The position numbers were made by a program, and so were the translations under genes. This document shows positions 47,384 to 58,700 of a stretch of 64,000 nucleotides of DNA, one piece after another; position 1 is the first letter of the stretch; each line of letters starts with the position of its first letter. The notes beneath the pieces were generated by a model, which ran no database searches, was not told the origin of the DNA, and saw only the letters and a list, made by a program, of their open reading frames with translations. This DNA comes from Naematelia aurantialba (lineage: Eukaryota > Basidiomycota > Tremellomycetes > Tremellales > Naemateliaceae): NCBI GenBank assembly GCA_021527695.1, contig JAKFAO010000010.1:1054001-1118000 (forward strand). Reading direction: 5' to 3'.

Positions 47384-49825
47384 ATGCCTCTACCGCCCCT
47401 TGCCACGCACAACGGGCACATTCCGCTTCGCTCCCATTCCCACTCGAGACACAAAGCCCGCCCGCACCGCGCCGCCAAACGCGCCGCTCAATCGCAGACC
47501 CCGGAACCCCAAGTCGATCTGCGGCGCGAGGCGATCGAGAAAACGTCGTCCGTGGAAGACAACGAGCTCAGCATCGTGCTTTCTTCCCCTGTCACAGTGG
47601 CGGACCCGCTCGCCAACAAACGTGTCGAAAGTGGACAAAAGCACTCTGCACCATCACGTGAGCTCTCCTTCCTCCCAGCGTGCGTGTCCAGACACTAAAA
47701 ACTACCATCAGCCACCGGTCACCATGTCCACCCCGTTTCTCCCACGCCCTACACACCTGGCCGTAAGTCCTTTCTAAGTGACCAGGGTGACAAGCTAACA
47801 GCGTTGCGTGCCAGACGATGCGCACAAGACTGTACGTGACCGGCACACTGCCACCACAGGCGCCAAAACCCCAGTGGCGAAACCTAAAGGCACGTCTCTC
47901 TGCACGTCGCCCTTCCCACGAGCCGCCAGCGACTGTGTGCCGTGCGCGTTGCTGTGGGGGGAAAAGAATACCAGCTTCTGACGATCGTCACAGCCTCCAT
48001 CCCATGTGTGGTCTTGGCTACCGTAGAGTCCCCAAATATTCCAGAGCCAAGCACGACCACGGCTGAAGCCCCATTGCCCAACTACTTTTTGCAGCCTGCT
48101 CGTCCTAGGATCGGAGGCGTTGGTCTCATTGCGAAACATCTTGGTTCTGCGCTGCCTCTTGCATCTAGGCCACAGCTACCCAGGCCCACATTTAGCACCC
48201 GCCGAGGTGCGAAGTCTCTCTTGGTACGCTGTCCATGCTGACGGGCCCAGTACCAATGAAGACCGCCAACCTCGACAAGACGCCCTCGGACGAAGCCAAC
48301 AACACGACCCTTAGCACTGTTCCTCGTTCGACATCGCACTCTCCTTGTCCAGCCCCCATCTCGCGCCTGCCCGACCTCAACGCTATCGTCCCTCGACCTC
48401 CGCCTGTACCGTCGCCCAGCGCCATCGGCCACAACGGTTTGCCCACCACCAAGCCATTCTCCCTCCTCCGACCCCCTTACACAGACGCCGATATCCCCCT
48501 TCCCAAGCCATACAATCCTGCCTATCCCCACCCGCTCACCGCGTACGCTTCGCCCGGCGTCAACCCGGCCAGCGTATATCACTCGGGGTACGGCGTCGCG
48601 CTCATGCAGCTCATCGAACTGGACCCGGATCTCGTCAAAGGAGAGATACTCGCCGCTTCGGATCGTGTGGACATTGCCGTTCCGAGTCTGACTCTCTGCC
48701 TCGCAGAAGGTGAGGGTAACGGCATACCAGAGCGCTTGTGGTCGAGATTCGAATCGTTCGGCGCAGCCCGTCTCCCCATCGGTCTCCCTGCTGCTCCAGC
48801 CTATCCTCGGACAACTCCCGGAAGGACTCTACCACCTCGCTTCAGCATGCCAACCGATGCCTCGCCAGCGTGGCTTGTTACCACGCCAGGTTCTTGCTCC
48901 CCTGTGACTGTCGTTACCCCGCGAGATGCCAGCAGTGCGACATTTGACAAGAGCGACGACTATTTTACACACGGCCTTCGTCATGCCTCGTCTGCGTCTG
49001 AGCTGCATCACGATGCCATGAATGCCGATTACATCGCGCGGAGCCGGAGCGAGCTCGACGTGCCTTCCACGGAACAGCTGTACACCAGCTCCAGTCCGTG
49101 GCCCAAGACGGAGCTTTGCAGAGGCTGGATAGAAACGGGCGGTTGCAGATATGGACTTGGGTGTCAGGTGAGTAACGGTCGCCCTGCAGGAGTTTACTGA
49201 TCACCATCAGTTTGCCCACGGACTGGAAGAGCTGCGTCGCTCTGTCCCGCATCCCAGTCAATCACTGTATCCTCGCAAAGCCTCGCCAGCGTCTCACGCT
49301 TCACAGCCCCCTCCGAATCCAAAGCTGTCATATCGCCGTGCTTCGATTGCGCCCGCTAATCTTGCTGCGGTCCCCGAGTTGGATGATGACCTGCACCACC
49401 TATTCCCTCACCAGGCTCCGTCGAAGCGGGATTCCCTTCAGGCAACGGACCAATACTTGCCCGCACCCATGGGCAGACCTGCGCCTGAGGTCGCCGGAGA
49501 CAGAATGCGCAAGACGGTCTCGTGGTTCGACAACGACGAGGCGTGGCTGGGGCAGGTGAATCGAGACGCCGAGCCGGTCGGCATGATCACGCCGAGACAG
49601 TCGTCCAGCAGCCTGTCGACGTCGAGCTCGTCTCGCGCTAGTTTGTGGACGAAGACGTCCCCAGCCCTCGTCCACACCCATACCGTGGACGACGAGTGGT
49701 ACGGCCCGCCTCCCGTGGAGAACGCTGTGTCGTTCGCATGGGACGGACGCCGCGAGCTGAACAAGGCGGACACCCAAGGCCTTACGAGCCTCGAGTTTTC
49801 GGCAGGCCGGTCTATCTGGTGCTGA
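47384..49825 (+). CDS. Single CCCH zinc finger protein (TTP/ZFP36-like finger)
   Basis: Probable RNA-binding regulator. The ATG at 47384 lies in a good context (ACCATGCC). The first exons are basic and low in complexity (RSHSHSRHKARPHRAAKR). Exons between 47650 and 48240 are only partly resolved; one reading gives HDAHKTVRDRHTATTGAKTP. From about 48235 the frame is open: KPFSLLRPPYTDADIPLPKP, YHSGYGVALMQLIELD. One C-x8-C-x5-C-x3-H finger (49114-49219, split by a 43-nt intron at 49168-49210) is preceded by KTEL, the lead-in typical of tristetraprolin, Cth2 and Zfs1. The second finger those proteins carry is absent. The C-terminus has RKTVSWFDNDEAWL. The stop TGA is at 49823-49825. Confidence 0.75.
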
Positions 49826-49871
49826 GGGTTGAGGGCGGGGCTGAGGGCTGAGGGCGGGGCTGAAGGCTGAG
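49823..49871 (+). repeat. 19-bp G-rich tandem repeat, G-quadruplex candidate
   Basis: Two and a half copies of a 19-bp unit (TGAGGGYTGAGGGCGGGGC). The first three bases are the CCCH gene's stop codon. On the coding strand the stretch 49826-49859 has six runs of three or four G separated by one to four bases, which fits the standard pattern for an intramolecular G-quadruplex in DNA or RNA. Confidence 0.85.
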
Positions 49872-50781
49872 TGGTCGACCCGACTCAAAATTTTCGCCAC
49901 TACCCCCGTCATCGCCATACATCGGATCGTCGCATCGTCACAGGGTTCGGATTGTCGAATCCCCGGATCGTAGACCGTCTTGTCTGTCCCGCTGTCTGCC
50001 GCCTCTGTTGCTATTTCCCTCGACTGAGGATGTAGTTCAAGCCGTCACTGTAGTCCAACCTGTCAATGCCGTACCCTTGCCCTGTTCATGTCCTCCATCC
50101 TGTCGTCGTTCCTGTCCGTTCAACCTGTCCATGTCGTTGCCTGTGTCGTCATTCAGCCTGTCCATGTCGTTGCCTGTTTCGTCGTTCAACCTGTCCATGT
50201 CGTCCTCCCATCCACCTGACCCAAAACGCCCAAAAACCCTTATGCCGTTCTTATTGTACTCTACCGTTCTTTATCCTGTATTCCCCGACTCTAGCAACGC
50301 CCCCGGTCCGGCTCGAAGCAAACTGCACCATGACCGAGAAACGAAGATAAAAAACGAACAACGGAGAACAGGGCATCACCTGGCGCAAACGTCCCTCTCC
50401 CTCTTCCCCTCTCATGTACTGTCCGTGTGGCGTAGTGTATGGCAGCATCCTTCGTGCTGCTTGGCATGACCTGTCAAGGTGGAGAGCAGTCGGGACGTCC
50501 GGTGTGGTGTTTGTCAAGCGCCAAGAACCCATGCATAAATGTATATACAATAGCTGAGCACCTTTACAACATTGTTGCTTGTTGCAGTGCGAAGAAGTGC
50601 GAGAAACTAGTGCAAAGAGAGGAAATGCTCCTGTGAGATCGGGGAAACCGCAGCGTCTGGGCGGTCTGGGCGGTTATGCCCAATGACTGGCGAGACGCAC
50701 GGACAAATCCGCCAGGATCATGTTGACGGCGTATCCAACCGTTGTTGTCTCTCCACAATAACCGCCTCGGTCCCAACCCGC
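49872..50781. other. Convergent 3' spacer between CCCH gene and UBP8
   Basis: Apart from the 33-bp repeats noted separately, this stretch shows only short unsupported frames. It most likely contains the 3' UTRs of both flanking genes. Imperfect CCTGTCC-type copies extend upstream of the clear repeats to about 50050. Confidence 0.4.
50119..50205. repeat. 33-bp tandem repeat, about 2.6 copies
   Basis: Units at 50119-50151, 50152-50184 and a partial one from 50185, differing at only a few bases; each begins TTCARCCTGTCCATGTCG. The 33-bp length keeps one reading frame open (FNLSMSLPVSS repeats), but flanking sequence does not look coding. It lies between the convergent CCCH and UBP8 genes. Confidence 0.85.
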
Positions 50782-53330
50782 CTACACCTCCATCCCGCGT
50801 ATGGGGTGCCCAGCCTTGCCTCCTCCCGGGACGATCAGGTGCTTGTCGCTCTTTGCCGGTCCCTGCCCTCCATGCCCCTTTGCCGGTGGCTTCTTTCCCG
50901 CTGTCCCCGTCGCACCAACATCATTACCAGCACCACCAGCACCAGCACCAGCACCAGCACCAACACCGGCATTGAGCGCCGCCGTCGGGTCAGGCAGGGT
51001 CTTGCTGCCTGGACCGGCGTCCTTCGTGCCGCCAGTACCGCCGTTCAGAGGTACAGACGCTGCAGACCCACCAGACGCTGCAGACCCACTGCCGACCGCG
51101 AGGAGGTTTTTGATCGGGCTCGCATAGGCCAGCGAGCGTTTCACGTAAAACAGCATGTACGCTTTCTGACTCAGGACAGCCGATAGCGTCGTAGGCGTCA
51201 CTGGAAGGGGAGTTAGCTGCAGATATACAGGATGCAGGATACAGGATACAGGATACAGGATACAGGACAGGTTGCTGGCTACAGGATACAGGACAGGTTG
51301 CTGGCTAAGACGGTACACACCTTTGTCGTCATCGCAGTGCCACCATTCCGCACTCTCAGAACTGAGCACGTCTGCCCAGTAGTGCCCGTTGTCCAGCTTG
51401 CCCTCGTGCGTCACGACGGCAAACAGGTCGTACAAGTACAACGACTTGGGCAGAGCTTCGCTGCTCGACGACGTTTCAACGTATGCACGCATGTCGAGGT
51501 GAGATGGGAAGCGGATGGAGGTTTCAATCTTGGTCGAGGTGGCGTTGTGCGCGAAACGCTGCAAATGTCAGTCGATTCAGCGCCAGCGTTGACCCACCTT
51601 GAGCTGGAATGACAAGACCGGTGGTAATTTCCTGATCAACAATTTCCGAGTTGCTACCTGCTTCGTCAGCTCGCGGCTCCCTCCTGCCACTCACAGTTCC
51701 TGGTCCTCCGCCGCATTTAGAGCATTCGTATCCCTTGGTCTTCTCTCCTACCCGTTCTTCGGCGCAGAATCGGCGCAGCATGGTTGTCAACGTAAGTTTC
51801 TCGCCATTCGGCGGCGGCTCGGTAGGAAAATCCAGCTGGATATCCAAGATCGGATCGACAGTCGTCGATGAATGTTGGCACGCGGAGCACGTCACAGTAG
51901 AAAGCAAAGAACCGGCAAAGGTTTGATCTTTGGCCGTCAGTCACCGTAGTTTCGTGGCAACGCCACTATGTCGACGACTCACGAGCGATACAGTTGCAGC
52001 TCGACAGTTGACCTTTGGCATGCGCATGTATCTGATCTAGGGCAGCCAGGAAGAAGGAGTGCGCGTCTGGCAGACATTGAGCTTCAGACTGAAAGATCTC
52101 AATCCACTGACCTTGCTGCCCATGCCCCTCCAATTCCGCACTCGCGTGCCACATGGCGTACAGCATCGTAATAGGTCCATAAGGCGACTTGTCGCCACCA
52201 TGAAACTGCCTCTCAGCATTCTGTAACGCATAGAAAACTGGACTGACCTCCTCAAATGCTCTGTCCATCTCACAGCACATACAACCCTTTTCCCGATCAC
52301 CGCTCACAGTGCTGCCATTGTCGCTTCCCATGTATGGTTTCCCTAGCAGAAGCCCTCTTGACCCGTTGCCGCACACATGTCGGTTGTGCTTATCCGAGAG
52401 GAAATAAGCTTTCAAGAGCGGGTTGTGTATGAGTGCCTGCAGCACCGCCGATAGGAAGCACGTCTGGGAGAGATTGAGAAGCGGCCGAAGTCCTGAGCGC
52501 TGTAAGCTATTCGCCAAGAGCTTAGCAACTAGTTCACCTCGACAGGAAGTTTTGATTGCATCGAAACTTGTATCCTTCTCGCCTGCCTTCCAAGCCTTAT
52601 AGCTGCCTCTCCGTCTGCCTCGTCCCGGCCCAAGGGCACTCTGTTCTCTGGATTTGTCGTTCTCTTCTTCGATCCGAATACGAGTGGATCGTAACAAGGA
52701 ATCAAAAGTATCCGAGTACGTGGTGTCGGAGCATTGTGCGCAGAAGACGGCGCCTGAGCAGGGCTCGATTGCTGCAGATGCGTTAGCGTTGGGCACACCG
52801 CTGACGAAGTAGATAAACGCTTACCGAACTGGCACTTGTCTGCACTGCGGGATAGATGTGATTCCATACAAGCTCTGTGGGGCGCTTTTGAAGACGAGGG
52901 CATCAAGGAGAGACAACCGAGGAAAGGGCAGGTGAGACATGCCCAAGGGAGGGACAGGGCGGTCGAGCAGGTATGACAAGTGGGAGGGATTGTCTATCAG
53001 AGGTATCAGCATCGTGACAGGACGCCGTTGCATCCCGCATCATCCGGTGCGCCCGATGTGGCACCTTGAGCTTCGCAGCCTACTCACCTTTCTCTTCTTG
53101 ACGCCTTCCTTGGTAGCTCCCCAGCGAACGACATTCCCATAGCGCTCAAAGATTGCAGGCCTCTTGCCAGATGCTTCGTCGATGTCATTCGGCTGATCCG
53201 CCTCGTCGGCCGACTCGCTCTTGATTTGCACCTCGTTGCTGTCGGCGAAAAGAAGGTTCCGGAGGTGAGGGCAAAGCGAGGTATCGTCCCTCGACAGCGG
53301 AACAGCTTGAAGAGGTTTAGACGTGGACAT
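50782..53330 (-). CDS. UBP8: Ubiquitin-specific protease Ubp8 (SAGA deubiquitinase)
   Basis: SAGA deubiquitinase module enzyme, expected to remove ubiquitin from histone H2B. The start at 53330 gives MSTSKPLQAVPLSRDD; CPHL and a later CAQC pair belong to the N-terminal zinc-finger (ZnF-UBP) region. The protease domain starts GLRPLLNLSQTCFLSAVLQ, with the catalytic Cys in TCF, followed by IHNPLLKAYFLSDKHNRHVC as in Ubp8/USP22. The His box is LDNGHYWADV and the Asp segment EWWHCDDDK. An intron at 51201-51320 joins DDDK to VTPTTLSAVLSQKAYMLFY, the canonical end. A tail of about 100 residues rich in Gly, Ala and Lys follows, including alternating Gly-Ala. The oxyanion position is Gln (SQTCF) rather than the common Asn. 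Confidence 0.87.
51225..51306. repeat. ATACAGG microsatellite and 26-bp tandem duplication inside a UBP8 intron
   Basis: Six head-to-tail 7-mers (ATACAGG, one variant ATGCAGG) at 51225-51266 run into a perfect 26-bp direct duplication at 51255-51280 and 51281-51306. All of it lies within the intron 51201-51320. Confidence 0.9.
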
Positions 53331-53680
53331 GGCTACCAGCTATGGACAGACGAGAGTGATGACTCCTCTGATGCAGATGAAGCGATGTTGCAATTGGGTT
53401 ATAAGAGTCGACAAGAGAGTCGAGCGAGTGAGTTTTCTACAGCAAGCAGCCATCGACTGAAACATCACTGCGGAGTCCCCGCATCGATATCAGTTCAGTG
53501 ATACCAAGAAAGCCACGTCATGACTTGGTCCTGACGCGTCGACGCGTCGAGTAACTTCTCTGCATCTCTGCAGCAATCAGTCTTCGCCATTCACTGCCGG
53601 ACTGCTACCTCTGCGCATACCTGAAACACTTCACGGCCCAAGATCTACGAGCTCCAGCGCTCGCGCACTGAGCGACAGCC
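53331..53680. promoter_or_regulatory. Shared divergent promoter, UBP8 and ASK1
   Basis: A 350-bp spacer between start codons of divergent genes. A double GACGCGTCGACGCGTC element, containing two ACGCGT (MluI cell-cycle box type) hexamers, lies at about 53533-53549. ACGCGT is the core of the MBF/DSC1 site that drives G1/S genes in yeasts, so cell-cycle control of ASK1 is possible; this is inference. Confidence 0.45.
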
Positions 53681-55399
53681 ATGGCGCAGCCCAATCCCTT
53701 GCTTTCACCCCCGTTCTTCGTGATCCCAGGAATCTCCCCGAACGCACCCATCTCTGCTCAGATTGAGCAGATTGATCAACTCAATACCCTGCTGCTCCAG
53801 GAGATCGATGCCAACTTTGCGCGATTCCACCAGATAGTAACGACGAGAATCTTGCCCGAGATTAAGCGGTTTGCCATTGCCGGCGAGCCCGTTCGTGAGG
53901 GTGCCAACGTGGGTTCTTGATTCCTCTTATCCAGTCTGAACAGCGTCCTCCACGTACAACGGAGCGACTTCTCCACACATGTGTTCCCGGTGCCAGCCGA
54001 TCCTTTGGATTGCACCCGCTTCATAGTGTCTATGCAGGAGGCTAATGTGTGGTAGTTCTGGCGATCGTTCTTCGAGGCTGCGGCGGCAGTGCGAGTTCCA
54101 CTCCCTGGCGATTCTTCATCTGCTCCCGATCAGTCCTCTAGTCGGCCCGACGACTCGTCTTACGCGGACGATCACACCCTGACCATCCAGCCGGACGAGG
54201 GCGACTCGTTCCTATTCGATCCCCAGCCCGTACATGGCGAGCCATTCGCCTCGACGCCTCTTCCTGCCGGTCGGGAGAGGCTGTACGACGAGTCTTGGGA
54301 AGAGAGCATGGAGAGCCCGTTTGTCAAGCTCGATAGGCGGCTGGACGACCTGCGCATAGGCAGAGAAGGCACGGCGTCGTCGGATATGCCCACCCCAAGC
54401 CTGCCTAGCGGGTACGACCTGCCCCACATGAGCGACCTTTCCGGAGTTTCAACAGGAACTGCCCCGCTCCCGCTTGGCGAGAACTCGCGTGCTGGAAACG
54501 TGGATGGCGAAACGCCAAAGGCGAGCAAGGGCAAACGAGTGCCGCTACCCCTTGGTATCACGGATCTGCGATCGACTCCACTCAACGCCAAGTTCCGGCC
54601 ACCGAAACCGTCAGTTGCCAACACGTTCGCAGAGCTCTCGCTTGACGCCGACGAGGACTTGCAATACGCCATGTCGCCGCCGGTGACAATGAAGTTCAAT
54701 CTCCCACCACGGGCGCAGGCCGTTCTCGACGTCGCAGCGGCCCAGAGCCAGAACACCCCAGCGCGGCCGGGTGCCCGCGCGTCGTCTCCGCAGGCACGGC
54801 TGATCTTGGACGATCTCATGAGTGAAATGTCGGCCGAAGGGGGGTACGAACCGTCTCCCCGCATGCCGACCCCCGAGGGCCTGGGACGATACTCTATGCT
54901 GCCTAGCGATGGACCCGACCCATCGGCCAGATTATTCCAGCCCTGTCCTGCAGAGTCGTCTCTAGCACCTGCGCCGGCGCCGGCGCCGGCGCCGGCACCG
55001 ACCCGCCGCAGTATGGCCAATACGTCTTACGGCTCTGATATCCTCACGCATCCGTCTGATCCAGGCACAGTCATCACCGACGACGAGTCGTTTGACGTCG
55101 ACGACGACTCGTTCGACTCGCTAGGGGACGGGGCTACTCAAGGCGCCGCTGGTGGAGCGCCAGGCGACGGGATAGTGTACGATATGGGCGGCGCCGACGA
55201 CACGTACCTCACCATGTCGCCTGGTCCGTCCAACGAACCGACTGCCGAGGTGTTTGGCGGGCCGCGGACCAAGGTTGGGCCTGGGGCACCGGGGTTTGAA
55301 TTGAAGAAAGTCGACGAGATGATGACGTTCAATGGAGGCAGATTGGAGGACGCCGAGCTCCAGGACAGTCCCCTGCATGCTCGCAAGATTGACAAATAG
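53681..55399 (+). CDS. ASK1: DASH/Dam1 complex subunit Ask1
   Basis: Outer-kinetochore microtubule coupler subunit. The ATG at 53681 opens MAQPNPLLSPPFFVIPG, then the Ask1 signature: IEQIDQLNTLLLQEIDANF, FHQIVTTRILPEIKRFA. An intron (about 53909-54055, near 147 nt and long for this region) joins EGAN to FWRSFFEAAAAVRVPLPG, the second half of the conserved domain. The rest of the protein is acidic, Ser/Pro-rich and disordered, with possible Cdk sites (SSP, STP, TPE types) as in yeast Ask1, a known Cdk1 target. A GGCGCC run at about 54972-54999 codes alternating Pro-Ala. The stop is at 55397-55399. At about 520 residues it is longer than budding yeast Ask1. Confidence 0.9.
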
Positions 55400-55784
55400 G
55401 CCGACAAGGATGCAGTGCGACATGCACACCAGCGACATGTAGGCGAGAAAGACGGCCAAGGCTCCACGGGGGCCACGCCGCTCCGAAAGGGCAGGGAGTA
55501 GCAACGGACAGGCGGGATCACCATGATCACGTCTTGTATCATATGCTCTCGTCCCCTAATGCATGCGCACGGTGGCACAGCCACCCAAGTCGACGCAGAT
55601 GAAGTGATAGATACTCGTATTCATCAATTGTGCAACAACACATATCTCTCGTGTAACCATATGTAATATGTAATAATGCACGCTCTATGGAATGCCATGA
55701 CAACTCGTGCAGCCTGCTGGGTATAGAGATCGCGGCTCACGGCTCACGGCTCGCGGAGCACCGATCACCGATCACACGCGCGGA
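55400..55784. other. Convergent 3' spacer between ASK1 and the FAS1 gene
   Basis: No gene was recognised in these 385 bases. Short direct repeats of CGGCTCA and CCGATCA type occur at about 55732-55776, next to the FAS1 gene's stop codon. Confidence 0.4.
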
Positions 55785-58700
55785 TCACTCTTCCTCCTCG
55801 CCTTCCAATGGCTCGTACCCCTCTCTGCGTTTGCTCATCCACCACCACCCAGCCCCGACAGCCGCAATGAGTACTAGCACTCCGACCCCTGTCAAAGTGA
55901 ACACCAACCACCCCCACCTACGACCATATCAGCTCTTTTCGGGCACCAATGAAACGGCGACGATGGTCTGGGTATCGTCTCGCTGACGACGACGAGGCAA
56001 CAGCGTGAAACCGAAGACTAAAACTGACCGTGAAAACCAGCTTGGCTCGTAGGGGATCAAGACCGAGTCGATGAGAATCACACCGCCGCCCAGTGCCATT
56101 CCGCCCTTCCAAAGCGCTTCGTCACCCACGTCATTGGTCTCCCCATGCTCTTGCTGGCGTTTCCCTCCGCCTCCCGCCTTGTTCTGATTCTTCAGCCTAT
56201 CGACAGACGTCTTCCTACCATCCACATGCCGGGAGATCCCTTGTGCCCGTTTCCACCTCACACTGCCTCGTCCACTCGCCCCGACCTTTGCCGCATCCCC
56301 ACCATCCTGGCCGCCGCGACCGCGCGCATTCCGAATCCCAACGAGGAAGCTGTTATCGCCCGTAGCGCGGAATGCTACATCGCCGTACTTGGAGCTGCTG
56401 GACAACAGGGTCGCATACACTAGATCGTCTTCGAGCGTAAGGGGCTGCCCGACCTTGGGCGGCACGGTCGGTTCGCGAGCTTTGAGCGTCGAGCGCGGAG
56501 GCTGCGAAGGGATGATATGTAGCTTGAGGAGGTTGAGCAGTGCTTCGGGATCCGATATGTATCGCGTCAAGTTGAGCCGCGAGAATGCTTTATCGGTAGG
56601 GCAGAGCACGGTATAACTCGGCATTGCCAAACTGTCCATATTCCAGTCAGGTGCGTCGCCGTCGTCGTCACCGTTGTTGTTGCCGTCGCCCTCATCCTCG
56701 TCCCAAGTCTGCACCACACCCTCTAACACCGCACGGTGAACTTCGACGCGAGTGGGCTCACGACCCTCGACGATCCATCCCAAACCAGCCCGGTATAGCA
56801 AATCAAGCATGGTACTTTGCTTGGTCCCACGGATGAGCTTTAGCACATTGATGTTGACGTCCGCGGGCATGACAACCGCATCGATGGTGTGGATCGTGCC
56901 CGTTTCAGTCAGACTATCTGAATGGATGATTCGTGCCGGCCGCAACTCGCCATTTGCGGGGAGTGTCTGCCCAGAGTCGTGGCCATCCCACTTTGTAGGT
57001 GAATGAAGGAAGATCGACCGATTGGCGCCACTGGTTTTGCTCAGCGTTACTTGGCCGCCTTCCAGCGTTGTATAGTGTTCGTTGCCACTTTCCAAATCGG
57101 GCGTATAGATTATCTGCGGCACAGCATGGTATTTGATGACTTTTCGCAGATCGTCCTTTCCTTCGGCTGAGATCAGGTATTGCATCGTCAGACCCAAGGC
57201 GGCGAATGCGCGATTTCGGGGCACAAAGTATGTGGTTGCCGGATTCTTCTTCACGAGTTTGTCGAGGTCGGCAGCATAGGCGGCAGCGATGAAGGTTGAC
57301 AGCTGCAAGTCTGAAACAGCAGTTTGTAGAGCATCATCAGGTGGCGAGAGCAGATTGGACATGAGATAGATGATTGATTTCCCAGATTTCACTTATCGAG
57401 ATCAACTTTTGCTCTGGGGCGTAAGAGGACACGTACCAGGCTTGCCGAGAACGGTCGCAGAACCGAATCTGATTTCCCCAATCCCGACATCGTCCTTGGA
57501 TCGATCAAGCCGTTCCGAAACATCAATCCGTAATCGCTGTCTCCCGCCGCCCAGGGCTGCCGTTCGTAACTCGGTCCCAAGAAGCATTCCATCCGTGACG
57601 TCTCCAGGCAGAAGTCGACCGGGTAGGATGTGGTACTGCAACAAAGCCGCTATGGGACTTGGATCTTTAAGAGGCTCATCCAACCCCTGGCCAGTCGTCA
57701 TTGGGAGAGGGGCTCCATGCCCACCCCATTTATCCATAGCATCGAATGCCTCGTCGGTCGGTGCGAGTATCGTCCAAGCCTCTTCTTTGTTGTCCTTGTC
57801 CCGTTCCCCAACGTAGGTGTGGGAGAGGTTGGCGGAGCGAAGCAGAGAGACGAAGTGGGTAGCGTTCAAAGATAGGAGCATCTTCTCATTGGAATTGAGC
57901 AGGGTGAAGTTATCCGGAAGAAGAAGCGATGGGAGGATATGCACAACACCTGAATAGTTAGACCTGCAAGTGCCCACACGCCCGGTCACGCCGCTTACCA
58001 TTGGAAGCAAATATATCGATCGAGCTTGCTTCCGTACCATTGACTGTCAGAGTGCGATTTGGGGCTACCTCAATAAGCAGATCGTCCCCTGTTGCAGCTT
58101 GAACTACAAGGCGCCGTCAGTATTGACCTTCGACTGTACGGCAATACTTACCTTCATATCCCTTCTTTCCCCAAGAGTCGCTCCATCCCACAGCGTCAGT
58201 CTTTCCTACGCCTAGGACAACACCGCCTCCAGCTACTCTGCCCACACCTTCCAGCCCGTATCCAGCCTCCAGGTAACGTTTTTCGACCTCGTCAAACTTG
58301 TCAAACGCTTCATTGGATGGGGCAAAGATGGTAAGATGTGGTGCGGTAGCTAGGGATTCCGGTAGCGGTTTCGGCAGACTTTCGGAGGGCGGTAGTAAAT
58401 GGGACAGATATGTCAACGAGGGATGGGTACGGATGATGTGCTCTGATTGACTGTTAGCTCTAAACCGAGTGTCACTGATGTCTACACACCAACGGAAGGA
58501 GGCATTTCCAGCACGCCCTCAATCCCGACCACGACACCGTTGCGAGTCCACCTCGCTCCTTCTATACCATCCCTCTTCGCTCCCGTCGTGTTACGTTCGG
58601 TATCGTTCCATCCAGCCCCATCCCACACTGCAACACCCCCTTCACCAGTCCAATCCACGCCTATTGAACCCCTCTCACCGCCCTCTTTACTTCCAGTTTT

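Noticed and set aside
50008..50469. A 153-residue plus-strand frame containing the 33-bp repeats
   Set aside because: The flanks have no protein-like composition, and the open frame is mostly explained by the repeat's length being a multiple of three. Reported as a repeat instead.
54172..55020. A 282-codon minus-strand frame with an alternating Gly-Ala start
   Set aside because: Antisense of ASK1; the Gly-Ala run is the complement of the Pro-Ala codons in ASK1.
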